Part shown: one piece after another, positions 63,565-64,000 of the stretch
How the letters are laid out: every line of letters starts with the position of its first letter
Numbering within the stretch: the stretch's first letter is position 1
NCBI RefSeq assembly: GCF_000411975.1
Contig: NZ_ASXG01000045.1
Coordinates: 81,459 to 145,458, forward strand
Direction of reading: 5' to 3'
Origin: Amycolatopsis orientalis DSM 43388
GTDB taxonomy: Bacteria; Actinomycetota; Actinomycetes; Mycobacteriales; Pseudonocardiaceae
DNA length: 64,000 bases
The notes under the pieces: model-generated
The model's database searches: none
The model's input: the letters and a program-made list of their open reading frames with translations, nothing else
What the model was told of the DNA's origin: nothing
Position numbers and translations under genes: made by a program

Positions 63565-63607
63565 TGGAGCTGAGGGGAATCGAACCCCTGACCTTCTCGA
63601 TGCGAAC
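63565..63607 (-). tRNA. 3' fragment of a tRNA gene (alanine-like), probable attachment-site scar
   Basis: On the minus strand the T-arm AGGGGTTCGATTCCCCT and acceptor end CAGCTCCA are intact, and the preceding GGTC fits a variable loop. Before that the sequence loses tRNA character: there is no anticodon loop, D-arm or 5' acceptor strand. CAGCTCCA would pair with GGGGCTG with a G3-U70 wobble, the alanine identity. The terminator is kept. This is what integration of an element into a tRNA 3' end leaves behind. Confidence 0.75.
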
Positions 63608-63686
63608 TGTCGGCATCGACGTTTCTGCAGGTCACTGAGGTTACGTCAAGGGCCATAAAGGCTGGTGAAGGTCGCTGGTGGTCGGT

Positions 63687-63721
63687 GCGGTTGCTGTACT
63701 TTGCTGCTGTACAGCAACCGC
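63687..63721. repeat. 13-bp perfect inverted repeat beside the tRNA fragment
   Basis: GCGGTTGCTGTAC and its exact complement flank a 9-nt loop, about 80 bp into the presumed integrated element. It could be an integrase/excisionase arm site or a repressor operator. Confidence 0.6.
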
Positions 63722-63843
63722 CATCAGCGCTGGTCACAGCCTTCGTCCGGCACCGTCAAGCTACCAGAGTGTTCGCGCCGGGCTGGACGTCGAGAGATTG
63801 CGACTGGTTGCCCCACTGGTCCGTTCAGCGCAGTGTGGTGGGT

Positions 63844-64000
63844 ATGGGCGGAGGAACGTTTTTCGAGCGCATTGCGGCGTACGGGGAGCGCTCAGCGGCT
63901 CGTGAGAAGCGCTGGGCACAGGTGGCGCGGGGGCTGCGGTGGGGTCTGCCCAGGCTTCGGTTGACACCGGAGCTGACTGTTTCTCAGGCCGCTGCTGCGG
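63844..64000 (+). CDS. Partial ORF of unknown function at the right edge
   Basis: An ATG at 63844 opens a frame that runs off the window for at least 52 residues (MGGGTFFERIAAYGERSAAR, REKRWAQVARGLRWGLPRL). It is basic and helical with no recognisable family. It has no strong ribosome site. Its position beyond the tRNA scar makes it a candidate first gene of an integrated element. It may be a chance frame. Confidence 0.4.
   Translation, partial: MGGGTFFERIAAYGERSAAREKRWAQVARGLRWGLPRLRLTPELTVSQAAAA

Noticed and set aside
63209..63658. 149-codon plus-strand frame ending AEGNRTPDLLDAN
   Set aside because: The AEGNRTPDLL string is the well-known false translation of an antisense tRNA 3' end; the rest has no features.

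Overview
The window is chromosomal DNA of a high-GC actinomycete. It is most likely a member of the Pseudonocardiaceae, and Amycolatopsis is my best guess. The reasons are the gene order tatD, rpfB-type resuscitation factor, ksgA, ispE; a protein O-mannosyltransferase next to rsmI; an ECF41-type sigma factor; DasR-type boxes in front of N-acetylglucosamine polymer genes; and many start codons sitting 6-8 nt behind a TANNNT -10 box, which implies leaderless mRNAs. No phylogenetic search was possible, so the genus is an inference.

Layout. 1-9.1 kb is housekeeping on the minus strand: ispE (cut by the left edge), a methionine-type ABC ATPase under a SAM riboswitch, ksgA/rsmA, rpfB, tatD and metG. 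9.2-23 kb has a PadR-controlled drug-efflux ABC pair, a GH25 lysozyme-like gene, pabB, a quinone oxidoreductase with a QsdR-type regulator, rsmI, an O-mannosyltransferase, an AraC regulator facing a methyltransferase, a membrane Ser/Thr kinase with the kinase domain at its C-terminus, and an acyl-CoA synthetase interrupted by one extra base. 23-38 kb holds catabolic and regulatory cassettes: GH20 hexosaminidase with a DasR-like box, MOSC protein, LysR + M20 peptidase + MHS-type transporter, aldehyde dehydrogenase + DUF779 + GAF regulator, ECF41 sigma factor facing an FMN reductase-SnoaL fusion, a MarR pair and an SGNH hydrolase-TetR pair. 38-48 kb has two two-component systems, a CrtI-like oxidoreductase, a DUF2786 protein, a GNAT, a LysR and leuA behind a leucine attenuator.

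48.3-51.3 kb is the most unusual part: a tightly coupled three-gene operon (ParA-like ATPase; a small protein with two SAP/Rho-N-like repeats; a RAMA-CBS-HEPN protein) with visibly less GC-biased codons than its surroundings. It resembles a mobile or defence-type module I cannot match to a named system. 51.4-62.6 kb returns to ordinary accessory metabolism: an MFS pump behind a SoxR/MerR-type promoter, polysaccharide deacetylase/IclR, Old Yellow Enzyme, SDR operon/LysR, XRE-cupin regulator, secreted proteins and a GH18 chitinase with two DasR-like boxes. The right end (62.6-64 kb) has a decayed lipoprotein gene and a 3' fragment of a tRNA (alanine-like) with its terminator, which looks like the attachment-site scar of an integrated element continuing out of the window.

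The genes are mostly small regulator-target cassettes with the operator visible between divergent genes, so the operators themselves are listed. Several convergent pairs are separated by long perfect hairpins, two of which belong to one recurring sequence family.
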